A stretch of 64,000 bases of DNA from Kutzneria chonburiensis (GCF_028622115.1 NZ_CP097263.1:9311501-9375500); one strand, 5' to 3'; numbered from the stretch's first letter, positions 1 to 10,184 are shown. Notes: generated by a model from the letters alone, not told the origin. Translations and numbers: made by a program.

Positions 1-505
1 CCTCGTCGGGGATGTGGTGCAGCAGTGCGAACAGCAGCAGCCCGACCGGCTGGTCGAAATCGATCAGGTGCTGCACCTCCGGCGACGACAGCACCGCGCC
101 GGGGCGGCGGAAGTCCTCGTGCACGACAGCGGCGAACTCGTTGTCCTGCAACAGAAGTTCACTGTGGACCACGGCCGTGGGCTCGCGATCGACGTACACG
201 ACGCGGCAGCGCGGGTCCTTGGCCTGTGCGACCTCGTGCACGTTCCCGACGGTCGGGATGCCCGAGCCGATGTCGATGAACTGGTGCACGCCCAGGTCGA
301 CCAGGTGGCGAACAGCGCGGCGCAGGAACGCGCGATTGGCCCTGGTCAGGTACTCCACCTCGGGCATCGCCTTGATGACCTGCCGCGCCATCTCCCGGTC
401 GGCCTCGGAGTTGGTGGCCCCGCCGAGCAGATAGTCGTAGATGCGGGCCGCGTTGGGCGTGTCGAGGTCGATGTAGGTGTGAGCCCAGCTCGTGTGGTCA
501 AGCAC
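1..505 (-). CDS. SAM-dependent methyltransferase, DUF574 family (3' end off window)
   Basis: The first 168 codons of a minus-strand gene starting at GTG 505 are visible; the rest lies beyond base 1. The N-terminus has the family hallmark NAARIYDYLLGG at residues 18-29, followed by the SAM-binding strand and glycine loop FIDIGSGIPT at 76-85 and an acidic segment VVYVDREP that would bind the SAM ribose. This matches the actinobacterial S-adenosyl methyltransferase family PF04672 (DUF574), soluble proteins that occur in many copies in actinomycetes and whose substrates are mostly unknown. No partner gene is evident; it is transcribed in the same direction as the cobalamin locus, with a 90-bp gap. 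Confidence 0.85.
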   Translation of the reverse strand, partial: MLDHTSWAHTYIDLDTPNAARIYDYLLGGATNSEADREMARQVIKAMPEVEYLTRANRAFLRRAVRHLVDLGVHQFIDIGSGIPTVGNVHEVAQAKDPRCRVVYVDREPTAVVHSELLLQDNEFAAVVHEDFRRPGAVLSSPEVQHLIDFDQPVGLLLFALLHHIPDE

Positions 506-561
506 GGCGCACCTCGTGGGTCCGGTGCTGCGGCGGCGCGCACCCTGGCGTTTCGGTGGTA

Positions 562-587
562 GCCCCGGGAAGTGTAGTGACCGGGGC
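562..587 (-). terminator. Possible hairpin terminator after the cobalamin/cobalt operon
   Basis: A GCCCCGG/CCGGGGC stem of 7 bp with a 12-nt loop lies just after the stop codon of the last operon gene. There is no T-run, so termination here is only a guess. Confidence 0.3.
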
Positions 588-595
588 CGGGACGT

Positions 596-1675
596 CTACC
601 TACCTTGAGGTAAAACCCCGTCCGCCTGGGCAGGGCGGTCTCCCTGTGTTGCCGTTACAGCGTCCGATCGGGTGATGTTCGGAGTCCGAAGCACCGTGAC
701 CAGCAGGCCGACCGCGACACCGGCTGTGATCGACACCAGCGCGCGGTCCAGTTCCACCGGCAGCGCCACGATGCTGGTCGAACTCCACCACACCGGCAGG
801 TCCTGGAGAAAGGCGAGGGCGCCCAGGCCAACCGCGGCCAGCGCGGCGAACCAGCGTCCGGTGCTCCGGTTGGCCGCCAGCAGCGCCACCGCGGCCGCGC
901 CGACGAGCCAGGCGAGGATCACCGGCAGGTACTCATGCGCCACGATGGTCCACTGATTCTCGGCCTGACGGCCAAGAATTGTCGCAATTCCGTGGGTGGC
1001 GCCGGCCAGCACCAGCACGGCCGTCGCGGCGGCCAGCGGGCGCTGGCTGCGGCGGACCAGGCCCAGCAGCGAGGTTGCGATCGCGAGAGACACCGTGACC
1101 AGGATCCACGGCGCGGGCGACGGCCCCGGCAGCCAGCGGAGCTCGCCCCGCACCTGGTAGGTCCTGCCGTCGGAGACAAGATCGACCTGCCACGCCCGGA
1201 TCAGGTGCTCGCTGTCCGGATCGGCGAGCACTTGCGACGGAAGTGTTGCGTCACCCCAGTGCGCGTAGTGATCGTGCCACTGCACCACCGGGTCGGCGGA
1301 AAGACGTTGCCAGCGCGGCGCCACGGCCGCGTCGCCGGTCGGCTTCTCCGGGTCCTCACTGATGTCGCCGGACGGCGTCGCCTCGGTCGGGATGGCGGCG
1401 TTGACCGCCGCGCCGTCCGAACCGATCTGGTAGCGCTGCGCCCCGTCCGGGTCGAGCACGACGACATCCGTTCGAGTGGAATTGCGCAGCCACAGGGCCT
1501 CGCCGTTCTGCAACACCCGGAACTCGACGCCCGGCGGCAGAGTGGTCGACGGAATCAGCGCGCTGCTCAGGTCGCCGACGCGGTCCGGCGGCGTGTGCGC
1601 GTCGGCCTCGTGCGCCGAGGCGGGGCCGGCCAGCGCCAGCAGCAGCACGGCGACCAGGGCGGCAAGGCGGGCCAC
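596..1675 (-). CDS. Exported multi-pass membrane protein at the end of the cobalt operon
   Basis: 359 residues. Residues 1-21 look like a signal peptide ending at an AxA site, followed by His22 and His27. A roughly 170-residue extracytoplasmic region contains a compact histidine cluster (His134, His136, His139, in WHDHYAHW). About five membrane segments follow (near 190-207, 213-234, 244-268, 275-291 and 312-329). I do not recognise a named family. The start ATG is 4 nt after the cbiX-cbiO stop, so it is almost certainly in the same transcript. Context plus exposed histidines suggest a metal-handling role in cobalt uptake, for instance in place of the missing CbiN, but that is inference. Confidence 0.7.
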   Translation of the reverse strand: MARLAALVAVLLLALAGPASAHEADAHTPPDRVGDLSSALIPSTTLPPGVEFRVLQNGEALWLRNSTRTDVVVLDPDGAQRYQIGSDGAAVNAAIPTEATPSGDISEDPEKPTGDAAVAPRWQRLSADPVVQWHDHYAHWGDATLPSQVLADPDSEHLIRAWQVDLVSDGRTYQVRGELRWLPGPSPAPWILVTVSLAIATSLLGLVRRSQRPLAAATAVLVLAGATHGIATILGRQAENQWTIVAHEYLPVILAWLVGAAAVALLAANRSTGRWFAALAAVGLGALAFLQDLPVWWSSTSIVALPVELDRALVSITAGVAVGLLVTVLRTPNITRSDAVTATQGDRPAQADGVLPQGR

Positions 1676-1679
1676 TTCG

Positions 1680-3370
<1,691 letters not shown>

Positions 3371-3374
<4 letters not shown>

Positions 3375-4147
3375 GCCGTCGCCCACGCTGTCGCCGTCAA
3401 CACCGCGAAGATCGCCGGGATCGTCAGCGCCGCCGCCCAGGTCTTCGGCTTGGCCGGCTCGCCGGTCAACGTCGCCGGGAGCGATCCCTCGTAGCCGCGG
3501 GACGCCATCGCCAGGTAGACGCGTTCGCCCCGTTCAAAGGCGCGGACGAACAACGCCCCCACGCACAGCGCCATGTCCTTGGCCTGCCACAGCCAGCGCG
3601 GATCCGCCCCGCGGCAGGCCCGGGCCGTGCGCAGGCGATTGAGCTCCGAGTTCAGCACCTCGACGTACCGGATCATGAAGGAGGCCACCGCCGTGAAGAT
3701 CTTCGGCACTTTCAGGCGCTCAAGGCCGGTGATCACCTCCGGCAGCGGCGTTGTCGCCGCCAGCACACCCGTGGCCAGGAGACCGAAGCTGGCCTTCAGC
3801 ACGATCGCCGCCGCGGAGTGCAGGCCCGCGACCGCCAGTGGGACGCCGAGGACGTGGATTTTCTCGCCGGTCGCGAGGAACGGCAGCAGAATCACGAAGA
3901 ACACGAACGGGATCTCCACCACCAGCCGGCGCAGCAGCGTCGCCGCCGGAATCTGCGCGACGTACGCCGCGGTCGCCAGGACCAGCGCGTAGCCGAGGTA
4001 CGGCCAGTACGTGTCCCTCGGCGTGCAGGCCACCAGCAGAATGCACAGCGCCGTCGCCGCCACCTTGCACTGCGGCGCCGCGCGGTGCAGCGGCGTGTCC
4101 GCCGGGATCAGCAGGTCCGCCCCCGGATTGTGAGCGGCTCCGCTCAC
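3371..4147 (-). CDS. cbiQ: Cobalt ECF transporter transmembrane subunit CbiQ
   Basis: 258 residues with several hydrophobic segments, the T-component of an energy-coupling-factor cobalt importer. The cytoplasmic coupling motifs typical of ECF T-components, two short arginine/glycine boxes, are visible as ACRGAD (near 177-182) and ASRGYEG (near 215-221); these contact the grooves of the ATPase. It lies between cbiM, 70 bp upstream, and the fused cbiX-cbiO, which it overlaps by 4 bp. With CbiM and CbiO it forms the import complex in the cytoplasmic membrane. No cbiN is visible in the locus. Confidence 0.92.
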
Positions 4148-4217
4148 TGCGGCACCTCGCTAGCGCTCGGTGTCCGCGTTCCCGGACGCACTGCGTCGAA
4201 TGCGTTCGCAAGCTCGT

Positions 4218-4880
4218 TCATGCGCTCGCCCGGCTCAGATGCCGGCCCACTCGCACCAGATCCGGCCTCAGTCGCAGCAGCGCCGCCACGATCAGGCCCG
4301 TCACCAGGCCCTCGAACACCGCGATCACCGTGTACGTGCCGATCGTCGTCACCGCCACCGTCGTGGCCGGCACACTCGTCGCGCCGCCGACCGCGTACTC
4401 CAGGCTGTACAGGACCGATCCCGCGGTCACCGACACGAATCCCGCCAGCCCACAGGCGATCGCCGCCCAGAGCTTCGTTTTCGGCAGCACCTTTCGCAGG
4501 CCCAGGATCAGCGGATACCCCACCAGCGCCGGGATCAGCGCCATGTTCACCGCGTTGACCCCCAGCGCCGTCACCCCGCCGTCGCCCGCGAACAGGGCTT
4601 GCACCACGAGGACCACCGAGATCACCACCGGTCCCAGCCAGGGTCCCAGCAGCGCCACCGCCAGCGTCCCGCCCAGCAGATGGCCGCCCGTGCCCACCCC
4701 GATCGGGAAGATCGGCGCCTCCAGCACCAGGAAGAACGCCGCCGCCAGCCCGGCCAGCGGGATGTCCCGGTCCCGCAGCGACGGCCCCAGGTTCCGGCTG
4801 CACAGCGCCAGCCCGGCCACCGCCACCACGCCGCCGGCGATGGAGACCGGCGCATTCACGAACCCGTCAGGAATGTGCAT
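4218..4880 (-). CDS. cbiM: Cobalt ECF transporter substrate-binding subunit CbiM
   Basis: 220 residues beginning with MHIPDGF, the family signature in which the N-terminal amine and His2 coordinate Co(II). Six or so hydrophobic helices follow, with a second conserved histidine in GVGTGGHLLGG (near 61-71). It is the S-component that captures cobalt for the corrin pathway encoded upstream. The start ATG 4880 lies inside the end of cobA (14-bp overlap), so translation is probably coupled. Regulation is presumably through the upstream cobalamin riboswitch. Confidence 0.95.
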   Translation of the reverse strand: MHIPDGFVNAPVSIAGGVVAVAGLALCSRNLGPSLRDRDIPLAGLAAAFFLVLEAPIFPIGVGTGGHLLGGTLAVALLGPWLGPVVISVVLVVQALFAGDGGVTALGVNAVNMALIPALVGYPLILGLRKVLPKTKLWAAIACGLAGFVSVTAGSVLYSLEYAVGGATSVPATTVAVTTIGTYTVIAVFEGLVTGLIVAALLRLRPDLVRVGRHLSRASA

Positions 4881-5916
4881 CGGATCCCTCCTCCGGTCGG
4901 CTGTCGGTGGCCGCGTTTTCCCCGGCCAGTCCTGCTGTGGCGAGGTCTGCCCCGACGAGATCTGCCCCGGCCAGTTCTGCCCTGGCGAGTTCCGCCTCGG
5001 CCGGTTCTGTCCCGGCGAGGTCCGCTCCGGCCGGTTCTGCTCCGGCCGGTTCTGCTTCGGCGGGGTCTGCCCTGGCGACTTCTGCCTCGGCCCGTTCTGT
5101 TCCGGCGGGGTCTGCCCCGGCGAGTTCCGCGCCGACCGGTTCTGCCTCGGCCGGTGTTTGTCCGTCCGGTTTCGGTTCGGCGGGTTTCGGTCCGGCTGGC
5201 CTTTCCACGGCCAGCAGGTCGAGCGCAGCGACCTCGCCGACCACGAAGGTCACCGGCGGGCGCAGCCTCGCGTTCGGCAACTCGGCCAGCGTGCCCAGCT
5301 CGGTGCGCTGGTGCGGACGGCTGGCCGCGCTGATCGCCGCGACCGGGGTGTCGGCGGCCAGGCCGCCGGCCATCAGTCGAGCGGCGATGTCCCGCAGCGC
5401 GGACCGGCCGGTGAGCACGACGATCGTGCCGCCGACACGGGCGACGGCGTCCCAGTCGATGCGCTGGCGGTACTCGGGGTCGTCATTGCCGGCGATGACG
5501 GTCAGCGTGGTGGCGACCTGCCGGACCATCACCGGGATCCCGGCCAGCGCCGGCGCGGCGATCGCGGCTGAGATGCCCGGCACGATGTCGAACGGCACAC
5601 CGGCGGCAGCAAGCGCGATGGCTTCCTCGCCGCCGCGCGAAACGACGAACGCGTCCCCGGCCTTCAACCGGACCACCTCGCGGCCGTCCCGACCAAGTTG
5701 GACAAGAAGCTCGTTCACGTCTTTCTGCGGCCAGGCGGCACGGCTGCCTGCTTTTCCAACGCAGTGCAGAATTTCAGCCGAGTCGGCAATGGCAACGATG
5801 TCGGCCATCGACGGACGGTCGTAGACGACAACGTCGGCCGACTTGAGCAGTTCGACCGCGCGGCATGTGAGCAGACCGGGATCACCGGGGCCGGCGCCCA
5901 CGAGGTGCACGGTCAC
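4867..5916 (-). CDS. cobA: Uroporphyrinogen-III C-methyltransferase with repetitive C-terminal tail
   Basis: 349 residues. The first ~250 are a SUMT domain with VHLVGAGPGDPGLLT at the N-terminus, YDRPSM, and a central RLKAGDAFVVSRGGEE segment; family members more usually have GGDPFVFGRG there, so two positions are unusual. It makes precorrin-2 from uroporphyrinogen III using two SAM. The start is the GTG at 5916, overlapping the cobJ stop as GTGA. The last ~95 residues are a run of Ala/Glu/Gly/Pro-rich five-residue units resembling degenerate pentapeptide repeats, not part of normal SUMT. Its function is unknown and it may be a disordered spacer. Confidence 0.9.
   Translation of the reverse strand: MTVHLVGAGPGDPGLLTCRAVELLKSADVVVYDRPSMADIVAIADSAEILHCVGKAGSRAAWPQKDVNELLVQLGRDGREVVRLKAGDAFVVSRGGEEAIALAAAGVPFDIVPGISAAIAAPALAGIPVMVRQVATTLTVIAGNDDPEYRQRIDWDAVARVGGTIVVLTGRSALRDIAARLMAGGLAADTPVAAISAASRPHQRTELGTLAELPNARLRPPVTFVVGEVAALDLLAVERPAGPKPAEPKPDGQTPAEAEPVGAELAGADPAGTERAEAEVARADPAEAEPAGAEPAGADLAGTEPAEAELARAELAGADLVGADLATAGLAGENAATDSRPEEGSDAHS
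4912..5197 (-). repeat. 15-bp tandem repeat encoding pentapeptide-like tail of CobA
   Basis: About 19 imperfect 15-bp units are read in frame as five-residue blocks of the form A-(G/E/R)-(A/T)-(D/E)-(L/P), for example AGADL, AGAEP, ARAEL, AEAEV. The units differ mostly by single bases, as expected for replication slippage. Confidence 0.85.
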
Positions 5917-6668
5917 CCGGTGCTCCGCGCGGCCGCCGAGCGCGGCGTGACCAGCCAGTCGCCGAACCGCCGGGTGGTCGACGAGCCGACCAGCACGGTG
6001 GTGGTCATGCCGACTTTTTCGCAATCGAGCTCGCCGAGCGTGGTGAGCTCGACGCGCTGCCCGTCCCGGGCGATGTCGGCGACCAACGCCACCGGAGTAG
6101 AAGGTGCTCGACGTTCCAGCAACACTTCGCGGGCGCGGTCGAGCTGCCACGGCCGTCCCTTGGAGCGCGGGTTGTACAGCGCAATCGCCAGGTCGGCTTC
6201 CGCCACCGCCCGGAGTCGACGTTCCACTTCCTCCCAGGGAGTCAGCAGATCGGACAGCGTGAGACAGGCGAAGTCGTGCGCAAGCGGGGCGCCGACGAGC
6301 GCCGAGGCAGCGAGCGCCGCGGTGACCCCAGGAAGCACGCGCACCTCTGGTCTTGCATTTTCCTCGATTTCGTACGCATTGCTCAGCGCCAACGTCGCCA
6401 TGCCGTACACACCGGCGTCGCCCGACGACACGAGCACCACCCGTCGTCCACCGGCCGCGGCCTCGACGGCCTGCTCGGCGCGCAAAGTCTCCTCGGTCAT
6501 TCGTCCGCGGACGACGAGTTGGTCGGCGTGGAGGATGTCGTCGCACGCATCTATATAGGCGGAGTAACCGTAGACCGCCTCGGCATCGGCGATCGCCTCG
6601 GTCGCGGCCGGCGTGCGGTGTCGTGCGTCGCCGGGACCGAGACCGACGATGGTGAGCACACCGGTCAT
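5913..6668 (-). CDS. cobJ: Precorrin-3B C17-methyltransferase
   Basis: 251 residues of the tetrapyrrole methylase fold: N-terminal VGLGPGD (near 7-13), the CobJ-typical YGYSAYID segment, SSGDAGVYGMA (SAM loop) and a LYNPRSKGRPWQL block near the C-terminal third. It catalyses ring contraction with methylation at C17 in corrin ring synthesis. The ATG at 6668 overlaps the cobM stop as ATGA, and its own stop overlaps the cobA GTG, so cobM-cobJ-cobA are translationally linked. Orthologues can be fused to CobI; this one is not. Confidence 0.92.
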   Translation of the reverse strand: MTGVLTIVGLGPGDARHRTPAATEAIADAEAVYGYSAYIDACDDILHADQLVVRGRMTEETLRAEQAVEAAAGGRRVVLVSSGDAGVYGMATLALSNAYEIEENARPEVRVLPGVTAALAASALVGAPLAHDFACLTLSDLLTPWEEVERRLRAVAEADLAIALYNPRSKGRPWQLDRAREVLLERRAPSTPVALVADIARDGQRVELTTLGELDCEKVGMTTTVLVGSSTTRRFGDWLVTPRSAAARSTG

Positions 6669-7501
6669 GGGAGCCTCCGCTTCTCCACCGGAATCGGCCG
6701 GCCCTCCGTGCTGCCCTCGGCCGACCGCCGCCGGCACCCGTGCGAATAGGCCGGGTCGTACAACCTGGTCCGCTGGACCTCGCGGTCGTCGCGGAGCGCT
6801 TCGCCGACGAGCACCAGAGCGGCAGTCCGGATGCCGGATGCACGAAGCTCGGCCGCGAGCTCGCCGACAGTAGTTTTGATAATTCGCTCGTCCGGCCACG
6901 TCGCCTTCGCGACGACGACCGCGGGCGTTTCGGCGGCGTACCCGTTTCCGTCGGCGAGCAGCTCGGCTTGCAACTGCTCGGGACGTTGGGCGGAGAGGTA
7001 GACGGCCATCGTCGTGCGATGCGATGCGAACGAGGCGACCGTCTCGCCATCCGGCATCGAGGCAGCCGTTCGGCCGCCAGCCAGGCGTGTTAACACGATC
7101 GACTGCGAAACCGTCGGTGAAGTCAGTTCACAACCAACAGCGGCTGCGGCAGCGCCGAGCGAACCGACACCCGGCACGATTTCGTACGGCCGACCGCTCC
7201 GTCGACACCACTCGATCTGCTCACCGATCGCCCCATAGACGGTCGGGTCGCCGGAGTGCAGCCGGACAATCGCCGCGTCGGGGTGGGCGGCGTAGACCTC
7301 GAGCACGTCCTCCAGCGTCATGCCGGCGGAGTCGTGTCGCACCGCCGCCGGGTTGGCGTGGTCGAGAACCTCGGCCGGCACCAGCGACGACGCCCACACC
7401 ACGACGTCGGCCCTGGCCAGCCGGTCGGCGCCGCGGAAGGTCATCAGGTCGGCCGCGCCGGGCCCGGCGCCGACGAACGAGATCAGTCCGGGTGGGATCA
7501 C
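6665..7501 (-). CDS. cobM: Precorrin-4 C11-methyltransferase
   Basis: 278 residues. FVGAGPGAADL and TFRGADRL at the N-terminus, ASSLVP, and the HSGDPTVYGAIGEQ SAM loop (near 81-94) are diagnostic of CobM/CbiF. It adds the C11 methyl group in corrin synthesis. The GTG start at 7501 has no good Shine-Dalgarno; instead its GTGA overlaps the stop of a 13-codon leader ORF that has a perfect GGAGG. This suggests translation by coupling. It is the first enzyme gene after the cobalamin riboswitch. Confidence 0.93.
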   Translation of the reverse strand: MIPPGLISFVGAGPGAADLMTFRGADRLARADVVVWASSLVPAEVLDHANPAAVRHDSAGMTLEDVLEVYAAHPDAAIVRLHSGDPTVYGAIGEQIEWCRRSGRPYEIVPGVGSLGAAAAAVGCELTSPTVSQSIVLTRLAGGRTAASMPDGETVASFASHRTTMAVYLSAQRPEQLQAELLADGNGYAAETPAVVVAKATWPDERIIKTTVGELAAELRASGIRTAALVLVGEALRDDREVQRTRLYDPAYSHGCRRRSAEGSTEGRPIPVEKRRLP

Positions 7502-7539
7502 CGCGGACCCTGCCCGAGGCGCAGCCCGATGCCAGCCAT
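7498..7539 (-). CDS. 13-codon leader ORF between the riboswitch and cobM
   Basis: ATG at 7539 is preceded by GGAGG (7549-7545) with a 5-nt gap, the best ribosome binding site of the locus. It encodes MAGIGLRLGQGPR and its TGA overlaps the GTG of cobM. It may be a true coupled leader peptide through which the riboswitch gates ribosome entry to cobM, or the remnant of a longer upstream gene. No homology can be claimed at this length. Confidence 0.45.
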   Translation of the reverse strand: MAGIGLRLGQGPR

Positions 7540-7549
7540 CACATCCTCC

Positions 7550-7760
7550 GTGCGACGCGTGTCAGTCGCGTGGCCGGTCTCCTGGCTCCCGGATCACCGC
7601 CGTCGCCGCGCCTTCCCAGGCTCGCGCCCAGTGGCTGTTCCTCTGCGGGACGACTTCCCGGTCACAGTGGCGGGACCGCGCCGGATTCGCACCGGCTTCC
7701 CGTAACCACGCTCGCGGAGCAGGTTAACCGACGAGTCGGCGGGCCGACACCGCCGACTAC
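7550..7760 (-). promoter_or_regulatory. Cobalamin (B12) riboswitch controlling the cob/cbi operon
   Basis: Read on the minus strand, the segment shows the conserved core in order: GGGAAGCCGGTGCGAATCC followed by CCCGCCACTGTGA (about 7720-7665), a second GCCACTGGG element, and the B12 box AGCCAGGAGACCGGCC (about 7588-7572). These match the adenosylcobalamin riboswitch consensus. Ligand binding would sequester the ribosome binding site just downstream (GGAGG at 7549-7545), shutting off cobM, cobJ, cobA and the cobalt importer when B12 is abundant. Outer boundaries (P1 stem) are approximate. Confidence 0.95.
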
Positions 7761-7795
7761 GGTGTGAAACAGTCCAGCCGAGGGGAAACCGAGAC

Positions 7796-8341
7796 GTGCC
7801 GCGAGTGCCGCATCCGATCGAGTCGGAGTCGTACGAAATCCTCCGCCGGCGCGTCGACACCGCCGGCCTCGGGCCGCTGTCGCGGGCCGTCGTCGAACGC
7901 CTCGTGCACACCACCGCCGACGCCACCTGGGCCGGCGACCTGCTGGTCGACGAGCAGGCGCTGGCGGCGGGCCGACAGGCGCTGGCCGACGGCGCGCCGG
8001 TGATCGCCGACGTCCGGATGGTCGCCGTCGGCATCACCAGCCGACCGGCCACGGTCATCGCCGAGCGGACTTGCGGATTGGAGGAGTTCGTACGAAATGC
8101 TCCGGTCGGTGCGGTGTGGGCCATCGGGCAAGACGTGGCGATAGTCACCGAACTCGTCGCCCGCTGCCGGGCCGGCGAGATTCAACCGGCGCTCGTCATC
8201 GCGCTGCCGGCCGGTTTCGTCGGAGCCGTCGAGGCCAAGCGGGCGGTACGCGAGTTGGGTATCCCGGCACTGACCAACCGGGGTGAGCGTGGTGGTGCGG
8301 CGCTGGCGACTGCGGCCGTCAACGCACTGCTCTATCTCTGA
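7796..8341 (+). CDS. cobH: Precorrin-8X methylmutase
   Basis: 181 residues, short for the family (about 205-220) at the N-terminus but with the expected blocks: YEILRRRVD, PLSRAVVERLVH with the catalytic histidine in RLVHTTAD (near 42-44), the VIADVRMVAVGI segment and PAGFVGAVEAKR. It moves the C11 methyl to C12, giving hydrogenobyrinic acid. GTG start. It is divergent from the riboswitch-led operon and carries no riboswitch of its own on the plus strand, so it may be regulated differently. cobG, cobI, cobK, cobL and cobN are not in the window. Confidence 0.92.
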   Translation: MPRVPHPIESESYEILRRRVDTAGLGPLSRAVVERLVHTTADATWAGDLLVDEQALAAGRQALADGAPVIADVRMVAVGITSRPATVIAERTCGLEEFVRNAPVGAVWAIGQDVAIVTELVARCRAGEIQPALVIALPAGFVGAVEAKRAVRELGIPALTNRGERGGAALATAAVNALLYL

Positions 8342-8432
8342 CGCCGCCAACGGAGGGTGTCCCGCACGTTCGGTATGCCGTTAACGTGACGTGCGCTGGA
8401 TTGGCAAGTTGCTAACGAGGGGAGCGTGGCGC

Positions 8433-9182
8433 ATGTCCATCGGCCAGGACGAGTTCGTATCGGCCGCAAAAGACCTGATCGACCAGTTGGTCACCACCCA
8501 GCGCGAAGCCATCGCCGCCGCCGCGGCGCTGGTCGCCGACTGCGTGCTGGCCGACGGCGTGGTCCAGGCGTTCGGCACCGGCCACTCGCAGGGACTGGTG
8601 ATGGAGATCGCCGGCCGGGCCGGCGGCCTGATCCCGACCAACAAGCTGGCGCTGCGCGACGTCGTCACCTACGGCGGCGCGCCGGTCGACTCGCTCGACT
8701 CGCACACGGAACGCGATCCGGCGATCGCGCACCGCGTGTACGAACTGGCCTCGCCGCGTAAAACCGACCTTTTTGTCATCGCGTCCAATTCCGGCGGAAA
8801 CGGTTCGATCGTCGAAATGGCCTCGCTCGTCAAGGAGCGGGGACACGGCCTGATCGCGTTCACGTCGCTGGCCCACGCCACCGCCGTCGAGTCGCGGCAT
8901 CCCTCCGGCAAACACCTGCACGAGCTCGCCGACGTCGTCATCGACAACTGCGGTCCGATGGGCGACACGCTGCTGCCCATGCCCGGCGGCGGCCAGGTCT
9001 GCGCGATCTCGTCGATCACCTCGGCCTTCGCCGCCCAGATGATGCTGGCCGACGCCTGCGCGCGCCTGGTCGCGGCCGGCCACACCCCGCCGGTGTATCT
9101 GTCGGCCAACGTCCCCGGCGGCGACGAGCACAACAAGGGACTCGAGTCGCACTACGCCGGCCGAATCCGCCGCGACCCGTAG
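8433..9182 (+). CDS. SIS-domain protein of the UPF0309 type
   Basis: 249 residues from ATG 8433, preceded by GAGGGGAG. A sugar isomerase (SIS) fold: FGTGHSQGL (near 47-55), a serine/glycine phosphosugar loop ASNSGGNG (near 116-123), FTSLAHATAVESRHPSGKHL, and a C-terminal SANVPGGDEHN. The overall pattern matches the UPF0309 family of actinobacteria, thought to bind phosphosugars, but substrate is unknown. No clear operon partner; cobH ends 91 bp upstream. Confidence 0.85.
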   Translation: MSIGQDEFVSAAKDLIDQLVTTQREAIAAAAALVADCVLADGVVQAFGTGHSQGLVMEIAGRAGGLIPTNKLALRDVVTYGGAPVDSLDSHTERDPAIAHRVYELASPRKTDLFVIASNSGGNGSIVEMASLVKERGHGLIAFTSLAHATAVESRHPSGKHLHELADVVIDNCGPMGDTLLPMPGGGQVCAISSITSAFAAQMMLADACARLVAAGHTPPVYLSANVPGGDEHNKGLESHYAGRIRRDP

Positions 9183-9188
9183 TCGTCG

Positions 9189-10178
9189 TTACCGCGGCGG
9201 GCCGTAGAAGCCGGCCAGTCTGGACACCGTCGAGGTAATCATGTCGCGGAGCTCGGCGGGGTCGAGGACCTCGAGCTCGGCGCCGAAGCGAAGGAACTCG
9301 GCGTGGGCGTGGCGGAGGCTCTCGGTCGGGACGACGGCCTCGACCCAGCCGCCGGGGTCGGGCGGCGAAAAGGTGGCGGTGACCAGCTCGGCGACCTGAC
9401 GGCCGAGAAAAGCCGGGAGAGCCCGGACGGCGTTGGGGGAGAGGCGGACCCGGGTGTCCACGGTCCGCATCCGGGTCTCGAAGTGTCCGGCCCAGTCCCG
9501 CCAGTAGGCGGCGAGGTCGAAGTCGGCCGGGCGGGAGAAGCGCTCGTCGAGGGCCTGCACGCCGAGGACGTTGGACACGCGGAAGGTACGGAGGTCCGCG
9601 CCGGCCAGGGCGACGAGGTACCAGGTGCCGGCCTTGAGCACGACGCCGAGCGGGGCCAGGCGCCGCGTCACCTCGCGCGGCGTCTTCCACCGGCGGTAGC
9701 GAATCTCGACCATTTTTTCATTCCAGACCGAATCGGCAATCTCGGCGAGGAAGGGAACCTCGTCGGCTTCGCGCAGCCAGCCGGGGGCGTCGAGGTGGAA
9801 GCGCTCGCGGATGCGGCTGGCCCGTGCGCGCAGGTCGGGTGGCAGGGCGGCGAGCATCTTGAGCTCGGCGGTGGCGACGACGGTGCCGAGCCCGAGCTCG
9901 GCGGCGGGTCCGGGCATGCCGGCCAAAAACAGCGAATCGGCCTCGTCGGTGGTGAGCCCGGTCAACCTCGTTCGATAGCCGTCGAGCAGCTGGTAACCGC
10001 CGGCCGGCCCACGGTCCGCGTAGACGGGCACGCCCGCGACGGACAGGGACTCGATGTCCCGATAGACCGTTCTTACCGACACCTCTAGTTCGTCGGCGAG
10101 CTCCTGCGCGGTCATCCGGCCCCTGGTCTGCAGCAACAGCAGAGTGGACAACAACCGGCTCGCGCGCATACCCGGCAT
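9189..10178 (-). CDS. WYL-domain transcriptional regulator (YafY type)
   Basis: 329 residues. The N-terminus is a DeoR-like winged helix (residues 1-60: MRASRLLSTLLLLQTRG, then ELADELEVSVRTVYRDIESL), followed by a PAGGYQLLDGYRT linker and a WYL sensor domain (about 140-220, with WKTPREVTRRLAPLGVVLKAGTWYLVA in two parts) and a C-terminal extension. Such proteins bind DNA in response to ligands or nucleic acids. It is convergent with the SIS gene (6-bp gap) and 6 bp downstream of a winged-helix protein gene on the same strand, so the two may be cotranscribed. Confidence 0.9.
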   Translation of the reverse strand: MPGMRASRLLSTLLLLQTRGRMTAQELADELEVSVRTVYRDIESLSVAGVPVYADRGPAGGYQLLDGYRTRLTGLTTDEADSLFLAGMPGPAAELGLGTVVATAELKMLAALPPDLRARASRIRERFHLDAPGWLREADEVPFLAEIADSVWNEKMVEIRYRRWKTPREVTRRLAPLGVVLKAGTWYLVALAGADLRTFRVSNVLGVQALDERFSRPADFDLAAYWRDWAGHFETRMRTVDTRVRLSPNAVRALPAFLGRQVAELVTATFSPPDPGGWVEAVVPTESLRHAHAEFLRFGAELEVLDPAELRDMITSTVSRLAGFYGPPR

Positions 10179-10184
10179 TGTGGG

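Noticed and set aside
4622-4855. Arg/Trp-rich minus-strand frame inside cbiM
   Set aside because: Out-of-frame shadow of cbiM.
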